This document shows positions 46,531-52,321 of a stretch of 64,000 bases of DNA, one piece after another. The stretch covers positions 332,190 to 396,189 of the forward strand of contig NZ_QUNS01000003.1 in assembly GCF_003387615.1 (NCBI RefSeq). Reading direction: 5' to 3'. The position numbers and the translations under genes were made by a program. Numbering within the stretch: position 1 is the first letter of the stretch; every line of letters starts with the position of its first letter. The notes below the pieces were generated by a model. The model was not told the DNA's origin and made no database searches. It worked only from the letters and a program-made list of their open reading frames with translations. This stretch comes from Tenacibaculum gallaicum. Lineage in GTDB: Bacteria; Bacteroidota; Bacteroidia; Flavobacteriales; Flavobacteriaceae.

Positions 46531-46592
46531 TTATTTTTTTCTTTAAGTGCCAATATATATAATTATTTTTTAAAAAAAAATTTAAATGTTTG

Positions 46593-46622
46593 TTGCCTAA
46601 AACTAAAAAGTAATTATATTTG
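46593..46622 (+). promoter_or_regulatory. Promoter of tRNA-Met
   Basis: TTG (46593-46595), 19 bp, then TATATTTG (46615-46622), an exact fit to the Bacteroidetes consensus. The tRNA begins 12 bp later. Confidence 0.85.
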
Positions 46623-46634
46623 CACCCGCAATCA

Positions 46635-46708
46635 GGCGAGGTAGCTCAGTTGGTTAGAGCGCAGGATTCATAACCCTGAGGTCGGCAGTTCAAATCTGCT
46701 CCTCGCTA
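46635..46708 (+). tRNA. tRNA-Met (CAT)
   Basis: 74-nt cloverleaf. Acceptor stem GGCGAGG / CCTCGCT with a terminal G-U pair, D-arm GCTC-GAGC, anticodon loop TTCATAA (anticodon CAT), T-loop TTCAAAT. No encoded CCA. The missing initiator hallmarks (C-A mismatch at the end, three G-C pairs in the anticodon stem) argue for the elongator form. Confidence 0.93.
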
Positions 46709-46710
46709 CA

Positions 46711-46740
46711 AAACCCAAATCATTCGATTTGGGTTTTTTT
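46711..46740. terminator. Bidirectional terminator after tRNA-Met
   Basis: Stem AAACCCAAATC / GATTTGGGTTT with an ATTC loop and T run. It also ends the minus-strand acetyltransferase gene (6 bp away). Confidence 0.85.
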
Positions 46741-46745
46741 TATAC

Positions 46746-47177
46746 CTATATTTTCATACACATTTTAAAATGAACACCGACCTTTCGCACTTCAAACTCA
46801 TCTCCTATTATTCTAAAACCCATACTTTTATAAAAACCAATAGCTTCTTTTCTAGCATTACACCATAAAGTAATAATATCCTTACCCTTTAAAACACTTT
46901 TAGCTTCTTCTACTAACATTCTTCCGGCTCCCATCCCTCTGACCTCTGGTAATGTTGCCATTCCTCTTAATTGATATTGCTCACCTTTAATGACATCAGT
47001 TTTATTCTGTATAAAAGATGCTATACCTACCAATTTATTATTGTGAAAAGCTCCTAAATGAAAGCTCCTTTCATACTCATCTTCTTTAAACTTATAAGGT
47101 AGGTCAATGTTATTTCGTAAAACAGTTAATCGAATATTATAGGTTTCTTGAGCTGATATATTTTTTATTTTTATCAT
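46746..47177 (-). CDS. GNAT family N-acetyltransferase
   Basis: A 143-residue GNAT protein: start MIKIKNISAQETYNIRLTVL, LPYKFKEDEYERSFHLGAFHN, motif A LRGMATLPEVRGMGAGRMLVEEA with the acetyl-CoA pyrophosphate loop (R/Q-x-x-G-x-G), and a C-terminal FYKSMGFRIIGDEFEV. The substrate is unknown. It is divergent from a second GNAT gene 29 bp away, so the two may share a promoter region, but they differ in sequence. Confidence 0.9.
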   Translation of the reverse strand: MIKIKNISAQETYNIRLTVLRNNIDLPYKFKEDEYERSFHLGAFHNNKLVGIASFIQNKTDVIKGEQYQLRGMATLPEVRGMGAGRMLVEEAKSVLKGKDIITLWCNARKEAIGFYKSMGFRIIGDEFEVRKVGVHFKMCMKI

Positions 47178-47206
47178 CTTAAATTTCTTTAATCCAAAAA
47201 TACAGA

Positions 47207-47653
47207 ATGAATATAAGTTTTAACCTAATTAGTAAAGAAGATATTCTTACAATCCTTCCTCTTTTACGTAAAGCAAATACTACTACGCCACAAAATATTT
47301 TAGAAGCTAGAGTTTTAGAAATGGCTGAGTATTCAAACTATGAATGTGTAGGTGTTTTTGATGATGATAAGCTTATAGGTGTATGTGGGCTTTGGTATAG
47401 CACTAGACACTATATCGGTAAAAGTGTAGAGCCAGATCATGTGATTGTTGATAAAACTTATAGAGGCAACAATATTGGCAAACAACTTTTTAAATGGATT
47501 TATGATTATACGAAATCCAAAGGCTGTGAAGCTGTTGAGTTAAACACTTATACTGCTAACAGAAAGTCTCATAAATTTTATTATAACGAAGGCTTTGAAA
47601 TATATGGTTTCCATTTTCTAAAAATTATAAGAGATGAACAATCTTTTTTTTAA
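47207..47653 (+). CDS. GNAT family N-acetyltransferase
   Basis: A 148-residue GNAT protein: FNLISKEDILTILPLLRKAN, VGVFDDDKLIGVCGLWYS, motif A VDKTYRGNNIGKQLFKWIYD and ELNTYTANRKSHKFYYNEGF ending in FHFLKIIRDE. The substrate is unknown. Divergent from the other GNAT gene; a GG-leader peptide gene follows 115 bp later. Confidence 0.9.
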   Translation: MNISFNLISKEDILTILPLLRKANTTTPQNILEARVLEMAEYSNYECVGVFDDDKLIGVCGLWYSTRHYIGKSVEPDHVIVDKTYRGNNIGKQLFKWIYDYTKSKGCEAVELNTYTANRKSHKFYYNEGFEIYGFHFLKIIRDEQSFF

Positions 47654-47692
47654 TTAGAATACAATTAAAACACCCCAAAAAATAGCATAAAA

Positions 47693-47749
47693 CCTTACTT
47701 ATATTACGGTTTATTTTTTAATGTTCTTTTTTAAATAATTTAAGTTTGA
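47693..47749 (+). promoter_or_regulatory. Two-part upstream module, copy 1 (GG peptide 1)
   Basis: CCTTACTTATATTACGG (47693-47709), then a -7 box TAAGTTTG (47742-47749), 20 bp before the peptide ATG. The element start to box start distance is 49 bp. Same module at 48034 and 48391. Confidence 0.65.
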
Positions 47750-47768
47750 GAAACTTAAAACTTTTATA

Positions 47769-47924
47769 ATGGTAAAGAATATTTCAAACTTAGGAACTAA
47801 GTTAAACAAAAAGGAACAACGATTTATTAACGGTGGTAAAAAACAATGTTTATTACCTGACAATACCTGTTCTGAAATTTGGATTGGTTGTGCAGAATCT
47901 CAATGCCAGCCTCAACCTTTTTAA
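47769..47924 (+). CDS. Double-glycine leader, Cys-rich peptide 1
   Basis: 51 residues. Leader MVKNISNLGTKLNKKEQRFI then N-G-G (cleavage expected after residue 23). The 28-residue core has four Cys, beginning KKQCLLPDNTCSEIW and ending C-Q-P-Q-P-F. The leader has the Bacteroidetes 'NISNLGxxLNKxEQ..GG' form seen in RiPP or bacteriocin-type secreted peptides exported by C39-peptidase ABC transporters. No such transporter, cyclase or lanthionine enzyme is in this window, so maturation must be encoded elsewhere. A second peptide with a nearly identical leader lies 540 bp downstream. The role (toxin, signal or metal binding) is unknown. Confidence 0.8.
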   Translation: MVKNISNLGTKLNKKEQRFINGGKKQCLLPDNTCSEIWIGCAESQCQPQPF

Positions 47925-47931
47925 AAAACTA

Positions 47932-47953
47932 AGCGGGTTCTCCCGCTTTTTTT
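47932..47953 (+). terminator. Terminator of GG peptide 1
   Basis: AGCGGG / CCCGCT stem with TTCT loop and seven T, 7 bp after the stop. Confidence 0.85.
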
Positions 47954-48033
47954 CTCCTCCTTTAATACTTCAACCGTAAAATCTATACTTTTTATTAGAG
48001 CTACAAATCAAAAAAAATATTTTTTTGGTTTGT

Positions 48034-48089
48034 CCTTACTTTTTTTACGTCTTTTTATTCTTTTATTTATTAAATTCTAATTAACTTTG
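48034..48089 (+). promoter_or_regulatory. Two-part upstream module, copy 3 (no peptide follows)
   Basis: CCTTACTTTTTTTACGT (48034-48050) and the -7 box TAACTTTG (48082-48089), 48 bp start to start. It precedes the candidate non-coding RNA. Confidence 0.55.
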
Positions 48090-48095
48090 TAGTAC

Positions 48096-48165
48096 TTAAG
48101 AGACGTCTTAAGTTCTTTTTCATAGCAATTTTCCCACTCAATTTTTTGAGTGGGTTCTTTTTTTC
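48096..48165 (+). ncRNA. Candidate small non-coding RNA between the GG peptides
   Basis: Inferred transcript of about 70 nt. Start about 7 nt after the -7 box TAACTTTG. Near its 5' end is the stem-loop ACTTAAGA-GACG-TCTTAAGT (48094-48113). At its 3' end is a terminator CCCACTCA / TGAGTGGG (48133-48140 and 48147-48154) with a T run to 48165. No start codon with a usable frame lies inside. It could instead be the remnant of a third peptide gene. Confidence 0.4.
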
Positions 48166-48262
48166 ATGAAACTATAAATTAAAGACCATAATTAGCCTCC
48201 CCTTTAATAATACCCACTAGCATGGGCTTCATTATTCATACTTTATAATTAAAAACGAAGCT

Positions 48263-48352
48263 ATGTTTATTAAGTTAAATTTCATCTTATAGATTATTGC
48301 ATATTTAGCTTTTATTGTTTTTACATTTCTTTTAAAAAAAGGATATCAATAA
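48263..48352 (+). pseudogene. Interrupted tiny membrane-peptide ORF
   Basis: ATG frame of 28 sense codons with one in-frame TAG at codon 10: MFIKLNFIL-stop-IIAYLAFIVF, then TFLLKKGYQ-stop. Without the stop it would be a single hydrophobic helix with a positive tail. AT-rich sequence can produce such frames by chance, so support is weak. Confidence 0.2.
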
Positions 48353-48390
48353 TTAATGTTATTTGTTAATTTTAGTTAAGTAAGATTTTA

Positions 48391-48445
48391 CCTTACTTTT
48401 TTTACGGCTTTTCAATAATTTGTTTTTTTGTTTTTTTTAGATTTG
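48391..48445 (+). promoter_or_regulatory. Two-part upstream module, copy 2 (GG peptide 2)
   Basis: CCTTACTTTTTTTACGG (48391-48407) and the -7 box TAGATTTG (48438-48445), 47 bp start to start. The ATG lies 21 bp after the box. Confidence 0.65.
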
Positions 48446-48466
48446 AGAAATTTAAAAACTCGAATT

Positions 48467-48664
48467 ATGTTAAAGAACATTTCTAACTTAGGTACAACCT
48501 TAAACAAATCAGAGCAAAAAATAATTTTAGGTGGTAATCCTCCAGACCAAGATGTTGACCTAGGTGACCCAACTATTGAACCATGTATAGAATCTTTGTG
48601 TTATACAGATATGGAAAACATGTGTAACCATAAATGTTGTGAACATATTAAACTTATTTGTTAA
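48467..48664 (+). CDS. Double-glycine leader, Cys-rich peptide 2
   Basis: 65 residues. Leader MLKNISNLGTTLNKSEQKII then L-G-G (23 residues) and a 42-residue core: N-P-P-D-Q-D start, six Cys, with the pattern EPCIESLCYTDMENMC, NHKCCEH and a terminal C. I chose the second ATG (48467) because it alone gives the leader matching peptide 1 and lies just after the -7 box. The leaders agree at most positions but the cores share only Cys-richness, as expected for a leader duplicated onto different cargoes. Acidic before the Cys region, so disulfide-stabilised rather than strongly cationic. Confidence 0.8.
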   Translation: MLKNISNLGTTLNKSEQKIILGGNPPDQDVDLGDPTIEPCIESLCYTDMENMCNHKCCEHIKLIC

Positions 48665-48668
48665 TTTT

Positions 48669-48690
48669 AAAAAGCTCTTCGGAGCTTTTT
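48669..48690 (+). terminator. Terminator of GG peptide 2
   Basis: Nine-bp stem AAAAAGCTC / GAGCTTTTT with a TTCG tetraloop, an especially stable hairpin. Confidence 0.85.
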
Positions 48691-48849
48691 AAAATTATTA
48701 TCGTAAATCAAATATCAACAACATTATTACTAATAGATGATACATCTATCATTCTACTGTTTTAATATTTTTTTTCTAACATTACCAATACCATGATTAT
48801 TTAATTTTTCAATGTTTATCATTGTCTTAATAATTTTATTTTTTTTATC

Positions 48850-49017
48850 ATGAGTAAATTATATCCTGGTGATACCGTATGTTTTTTTAATGAAAAATTC
48901 ACTGTATTTGACAAAAAAGGTAATGGAGAAAGATGTAAAGGAAGTTTCATTCCTGTCCTTAAAACCTATAATACTACTTACAGTTTCAAAAAGGACCATC
49001 TTAAATTAGTTATTTAA
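48850..49017 (+). CDS. Small 55-residue hypothetical protein
   Basis: Open frame MSKLYPGDTVCFFNEKFTVF, DKKGNGERCKGSFIPVLKTY, then NTTYSFKKDHLKLVI. The pattern GDTVCFF near the start and a basic beta-rich body resemble small SH3-like barrel proteins of the DUF2158 kind, but I cannot confirm this. No signal peptide. Located 186 bp after GG peptide 2 and followed 8 bp later by a perfect 14-bp stem-loop. Perfect palindrome ATAGATG-ATA-CATCTAT lies 100 bp upstream (48733-48749). Function unknown. Confidence 0.6.
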   Translation: MSKLYPGDTVCFFNEKFTVFDKKGNGERCKGSFIPVLKTYNTTYSFKKDHLKLVI

Positions 49018-49025
49018 CTATCATC

Positions 49026-49062
49026 TAAGTTTGGAGTATTTATTATAGATACTCCAAACTTA
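49026..49062 (+). terminator. Stem-loop after the 55-residue gene
   Basis: Perfect 14-bp stem TAAGTTTGGAGTAT / ATACTCCAAACTTA with a 9-nt loop. A long T run is lacking but the position is right for a terminator. Confidence 0.7.
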
Positions 49063-49115
49063 TTATCCTTTTTACTACAGTTTTACTTTATTCTATTTTT
49101 AATATTTTTGCTCAC

Positions 49116-49343
49116 ATGCATGAAATTATTATAGATACTTTATTCTTAATATTCTCTTTCTTTTTTATCAGAAAAGGTTCAATTTTTCTTATAAGTAGAT
49201 CAAAAAAATTCCATGAAAAATATAGAACAGCTTTAGCTGACAAAGACAGATTTTTCAATTTTTTCCAACTATTTTTTAATATCTTTTCATGGGTTACTAT
49301 CCTTTTAGTCTTTGTTATTTGGTTCAGATTTCTCACATCTTAA
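49116..49343 (+). CDS. Small membrane protein (hypothetical)
   Basis: 75 residues with two hydrophobic segments, IIIDTLFLIFSFFFI (about 4-18) and FFNIFSWVTILLVFVIWFRF (about 50-72), joined by a basic loop (SRSKKFHEKYRTALADKDRFF). Not recognised. The antisense frame 49112-49336 has poorer composition. TATTTTTG just before the ATG fits a -7 box but would give a leaderless message. Confidence 0.5.
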   Translation: MHEIIIDTLFLIFSFFFIRKGSIFLISRSKKFHEKYRTALADKDRFFNFFQLFFNIFSWVTILLVFVIWFRFLTS

Positions 49344-49457
49344 AACCTATAGTTTAAAAACACAATACGCAACCAATATTCCTTTTATTACTCTTGAGTT
49401 CTGAGTTTGGATTACCTTTTATTTCAAAAGGTGATTCGCTTAAAAATTGAATATAAA

Positions 49458-49485
49458 AAAAGGCTATCTTTTCAGATAGCCTTTT
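49458..49485 (-). terminator. Terminator of cspA
   Basis: AAAAGGCTATCT / AGATAGCCTTTT stem with a TTTC loop, with a T run on the minus strand, 39 bp after the cspA stop. Confidence 0.8.
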
Positions 49486-49523
49486 CTATATAGTTATGTA
49501 TAGGTTATAAACTAACCACAACT

Positions 49524-49718
49524 TTAATCTACAATTTCTACATTAAAAGCGTTTAAGCCTTTTTTACCTTGTTCGGTATCGTAACGTACTTTGTCATTCT
49601 CTCTAACATCGTCAATTAACCCTGAGTTGTGTACAAAAATATCTTCTCCTGATTCTGATGATGTAATAAATCCAAATCCTTTTGAGCTGTTAAAAAATTT
49701 CACTATGCCTTCTTGCAT
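49524..49718 (-). CDS. Cold-shock domain protein
   Basis: A 64-residue single cold-shock domain: MQEGIVKFFNSSKGFGFITS with RNP-1 (KGFGFI) and EDIFVHNSGL as RNP-2. Binds single-stranded RNA/DNA. Acidic, as usual. Upstream on its strand is a long leader: the nearest -7 match (CAAAGATA, 49939-49946, read TATCTTTG) is about 220 bp from the start, consistent with the long 5' UTR of cold-shock genes. The leader holds no obvious ORF. Confidence 0.93.
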   Translation of the reverse strand: MQEGIVKFFNSSKGFGFITSSESGEDIFVHNSGLIDDVRENDKVRYDTEQGKKGLNAFNVEIVD

Positions 49719-49938
49719 CTTACTTAAATTTTAAATTATTATATAATGTTGTGTAAAAGAAGAACCTTTATATAACTATTTTATAATGTTATTACACAGT
49801 TACAAAAAGCTATTATGCTATAAACACTTAAAAAAAATAAAGGAATAATGAAATAAAAAAGGCAAGAAGAGAATAAACTCAAAAAACTAATTAATATATA
49901 CTACCTTGAAATAATTAAGGTGTTCTACTTGAACGCGA

Positions 49939-49946
49939 CAAAGATA
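49939..49946 (-). promoter_or_regulatory. Candidate -7 box of the cold-shock gene
   Basis: Reads TATCTTTG on the minus strand. A leader of about 210 nt would result. The stretch 49947-50199 beyond it holds no gene; it contains a perfect 7-bp inverted repeat ATCATAA-T-TTATGAT (50008-50022). Confidence 0.4.
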
Positions 49947-50199
49947 GTCTTTTTTAATTGATTATTTAGATATTAGTTCCTTTTTAAATTTTTAAATCAT
50001 GTTCAGCATCATAATTTATGATACACTGCAAGAATATTGAAACAGGTTTTAGTGCATTTTATTACATAAAAAATAGATTTTATACTCATCTCTATAAATA
50101 CTCTTACAGCATATAAAATATTTAAAACCTTATACTATTCACTTTCTGAAAGTTATGTCTAAAAGGTAAATTCTTTGTTAATTTTTTTTAAAAAAGTCT

Positions 50200-50229
50200 T
50201 TGCAGATATTAGAAACAGTCTTATATTTG
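50200..50229 (+). promoter_or_regulatory. Promoter of the tRNA-Gly pair
   Basis: TTG (50200-50202), 19 bp, TATATTTG (50222-50229), identical in form to the other tRNA promoters here. Confidence 0.85.
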
Positions 50230-50242
50230 CAACCGCTTTACT

Positions 50243-50315
50243 GCGGGAGTAGCTCAGTTGGTAGAGCGTCAGCCTTCCAAGCTGAATGTCGCCAGTTCGA
50301 ACCTGGTCTCCCGCT
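50243..50315 (+). tRNA. tRNA-Gly (TCC), first copy
   Basis: 73-nt cloverleaf. Acceptor GCGGGAG / CTCCCGC, anticodon loop CTTCCAA (TCC), T-loop TTCGAAC. No encoded CCA. Confidence 0.95.
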
Positions 50316-50356
50316 CTAATTAAAACATAGCAAGTAATTGCAAAAACTTTACCAAT

Positions 50357-50429
50357 GCGAGAGTAGCTCAGTTGGTAGAGCGTCAGCCTTCCAAGCTGAA
50401 TGTCGCCAGTTCGAACCTGGTCTCTCGCT
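50357..50429 (+). tRNA. tRNA-Gly (TCC), second copy
   Basis: 73 nt, identical to the first copy apart from the acceptor stem, where GCGAGAG / CTCTCGC replaces GCGGGAG / CTCCCGC: a compensatory pair change. Co-transcribed with the first copy. Confidence 0.95.
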
Positions 50430-50433
50430 CAAA

Positions 50434-50463
50434 AAAACCGAAACTAATGTTTCGGTTTTTTTA
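50434..50463. terminator. Terminator of the tRNA-Gly unit, shared with rhomboid gene
   Basis: AAAACCGAAAC / GTTTCGGTTTT stem with TAAT loop and T run. Its 3' side touches the end of the convergent rhomboid gene. Confidence 0.85.
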
Positions 50464-51108
50464 TTTATTCATTTTTAGTTTATCTCCAAAGAAAAATAAC
50501 CCCGCAATAATTAATGCCATAACACCAATCATTACCGTGTGATTTGTTATCACACTTGGTCGCAACAATAATGTTATTAAGTAACCACCTATCGCTCCGC
50601 CTAAATGTGCTGAATGACCAATATTTCCCACTTGATTTTTCATTCCGTAAATAGAGTACAACAAATACCCAACACCAAAAACATATCCTGGAATTGGAAC
50701 TGGTATTGGCAACATAATTAACTCCATACCTGGGTACAACATTATAGAAGAAAATATGACTCCTGACACTCCTCCTGATGCTCCAACTGCACTATAGTAA
50801 GGTACCTTTTTATGCTGATACAGCGAATACATACTTCCCGCGATTAAACTCACAAAATAAATTAGTATAAAGTTTAATGTTCCAAAACTTGAATCAACCA
50901 CTTTTCCAAATAAATACAAAGCATACATGTTAAAACCTAAATGCAACCAATCTACATGTAAAAAACCAGAAGTTAGCATGCGTATTTTCTCTCCACCCAA
51001 TATTTTTTGAACCTGAAATTTATAGCGATCAAAAAAAGCAGCATCGTTAAACCCTTTAAGAGATACTAATACATTAGCTACAATTAGTATAATAATAATT
51101 TGACTCAT
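50461..51108 (-). CDS. Rhomboid family intramembrane serine protease
   Basis: A 215-residue protein with about six membrane helices. Catalytic Ser in GASGGVSGVIFSS (helix 4) and His in GHSAHLGGAIGGYL (helix 6); FLHVDWLHLGFNMYALYLFG is the conserved loop-helix 2 region. It cleaves transmembrane substrates. The ATG giving MSQIIIILIVANVL was chosen; ten more codons upstream add a hydrophilic tail not typical here. Last bases lie in the shared terminator. Confidence 0.92.
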   Translation of the reverse strand: MSQIIIILIVANVLVSLKGFNDAAFFDRYKFQVQKILGGEKIRMLTSGFLHVDWLHLGFNMYALYLFGKVVDSSFGTLNFILIYFVSLIAGSMYSLYQHKKVPYYSAVGASGGVSGVIFSSIMLYPGMELIMLPIPVPIPGYVFGVGYLLYSIYGMKNQVGNIGHSAHLGGAIGGYLITLLLRPSVITNHTVMIGVMALIIAGLFFFGDKLKMNK

Positions 51109-51197
51109 AGTTTTATATATATCCACAAACATAAACAAAAGTTAATAAAGTAAATCATTCATTAATTAATACGATATTTGCCTAAAATTAAAACTTA

Positions 51198-52109
51198 ATG
51201 AAACTACTCATATTTATTATTGTGTATCCACTTATATGGATATTATCAATTTTACCAATGAGATTATTATATATAATTTCTGATTTTTTTCGCTTTATTG
51301 TTTTCGACCTTGTAGGCTACCGTAAAAAAGTTGTTGTTAAAAACCTAAAAATGGCTTTTCCAGATAAAAGTGATAAGGAAATAAAAAACATTGCAAGAAA
51401 GTTTTATAAACACTTTGTCGATTTAATTTTTGAGAGTATCAAATCTTTTACAATTAGTGAAAAAGAAATACTTAAACGCTATAAATACAAAAACCCTGAA
51501 CTTGTTAACAAACTTGCAAAAGAAGGCAAAAGTATTGCTTTAGTAGGAGCGCATCAAGCTAACTGGGAATGGTCTATAAACACTCCTTTAGTTTTAGATA
51601 TACCTGTTTTTGGAGCATATACTAAACTGGCTAATAAATATTTTGAAAAAGTAGTAAAAACATCAAGATCCAAGTTTGGTGTTACTGGTTTTAAAACTTC
51701 TGAAACCATAAAGGGAATTCACAAAAATTACAAAAACAACACACAAGGACTCTACATACTACTTAGTGACCAGTCTCCTCAAGTGCACAAAACTCACTAT
51801 TGGTCTGAATTTTTAGGAGTAAAAGTTCCCATACATACAGGAGCTGAAATACTTTCAAAAAAATATGATTTTGCAGTAGTTAATTATGCTGCAAGAAAAA
51901 TTAAGAGAGGTTATTTTGAAGTTGAGTTTGAACTGATAACAGATTCTCCAAAAGACTTTGAAAACTATCAAATAACAGACAAATATTTAGAAATTACCGA
52001 ACGAAATATTAGGAAACAACCTGAGTTTTATTTATGGACACATAAGCGTTTTAAACATAAAGACAAATATGAGCAATGGCTAAAAAACAGAAAAGCTTCT
52101 CAGAAATAA
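51198..52109 (+). CDS. Lysophospholipid/lipid A acyltransferase family protein (LpxL-like)
   Basis: A 303-residue inner-membrane acyltransferase. N-terminal helix (LLIFIIVYPLIWILSILPM), basic region, and the HxxxxE motif HQANWEWS (about 117-124) of the LpxL/HtrB family. LLSDQSPQ and the EFLGVKVPIHTGAE stretch (about 197-220) are the substrate-binding parts. PEFYLWTHKRFK ends the domain. It probably adds a secondary acyl chain to lipid A. Terminator overlaps its stop. Confidence 0.9.
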   Translation: MKLLIFIIVYPLIWILSILPMRLLYIISDFFRFIVFDLVGYRKKVVVKNLKMAFPDKSDKEIKNIARKFYKHFVDLIFESIKSFTISEKEILKRYKYKNPELVNKLAKEGKSIALVGAHQANWEWSINTPLVLDIPVFGAYTKLANKYFEKVVKTSRSKFGVTGFKTSETIKGIHKNYKNNTQGLYILLSDQSPQVHKTHYWSEFLGVKVPIHTGAEILSKKYDFAVVNYAARKIKRGYFEVEFELITDSPKDFENYQITDKYLEITERNIRKQPEFYLWTHKRFKHKDKYEQWLKNRKASQK

Positions 52110-52122
52110 CTGAGAAGCTTTT
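52091..52122 (+). terminator. Terminator of the acyltransferase gene
   Basis: AAAAGCTTCTCAG / CTGAGAAGCTTTT stem (13 bp), six-base loop containing the TAA stop, then T run. Confidence 0.8.
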
Positions 52123-52155
52123 TTATTGCTTATCTAAATAAGTTTACTCCACAAA

Positions 52156-52183
52156 AAAAGCCTTTCTACTTAGAAAGGCTTTT
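52156..52183 (-). terminator. Terminator of tRNA-His
   Basis: AAAAGCCTTTCT / AGAAAGGCTTTT stem. The T run lies on the minus strand, just past the 3' end of tRNA-His. Confidence 0.75.
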
Positions 52184-52191
52184 GCTTTTTG

Positions 52192-52266
52192 GGTGAAAGA
52201 CCGGGTTCGAACCGGCGACCTCCGGAACCACAATCCGGCGCTCTAACCAGCTGAGCTACAATCACC
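52192..52266 (-). tRNA. tRNA-His (GTG)
   Basis: 75 nt including the extra 5' G paired with C73, a tRNA-His hallmark. Anticodon loop TTGTGGT (GTG), stem CCGGA/TCCGG, T-loop TTCGAAC. The acceptor stem GTGATTG / CTTTCAC has two U-U mismatches at positions 5-68 and 6-67. Confidence 0.9.
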
Positions 52267-52282
52267 ATGTAACTTGCGGGTG

Positions 52283-52312
52283 CAAATATACAAGCTTTTC
52301 ATATTTTGGCAA
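52283..52312 (-). promoter_or_regulatory. Promoter of tRNA-His
   Basis: On the minus strand TTG (52312-52310), 19 bp, TATATTTG (52290-52283), the same form as the tRNA-Met and tRNA-Gly promoters. Confidence 0.85.
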
Positions 52313-52321
52313 AATTTTTTA

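Noticed and set aside
46635..46708. Reading the CAT tRNA as initiator or Ile2 tRNA
   Set aside because: Terminal G-U rather than an unpaired C1-A72 and no three G-C pairs in the anticodon stem; Ile2 cannot be fully excluded without modification data.
49112..49336. Antisense frame opposite the 75-residue membrane protein
   Set aside because: Lysine-rich low-complexity composition and no promoter; the plus-strand frame has two clear membrane segments.
47641..49400. A complete RiPP biosynthetic cluster
   Set aside because: No modification enzyme or peptidase-transporter gene is present; only precursor-like peptides and small unknown ORFs are seen.
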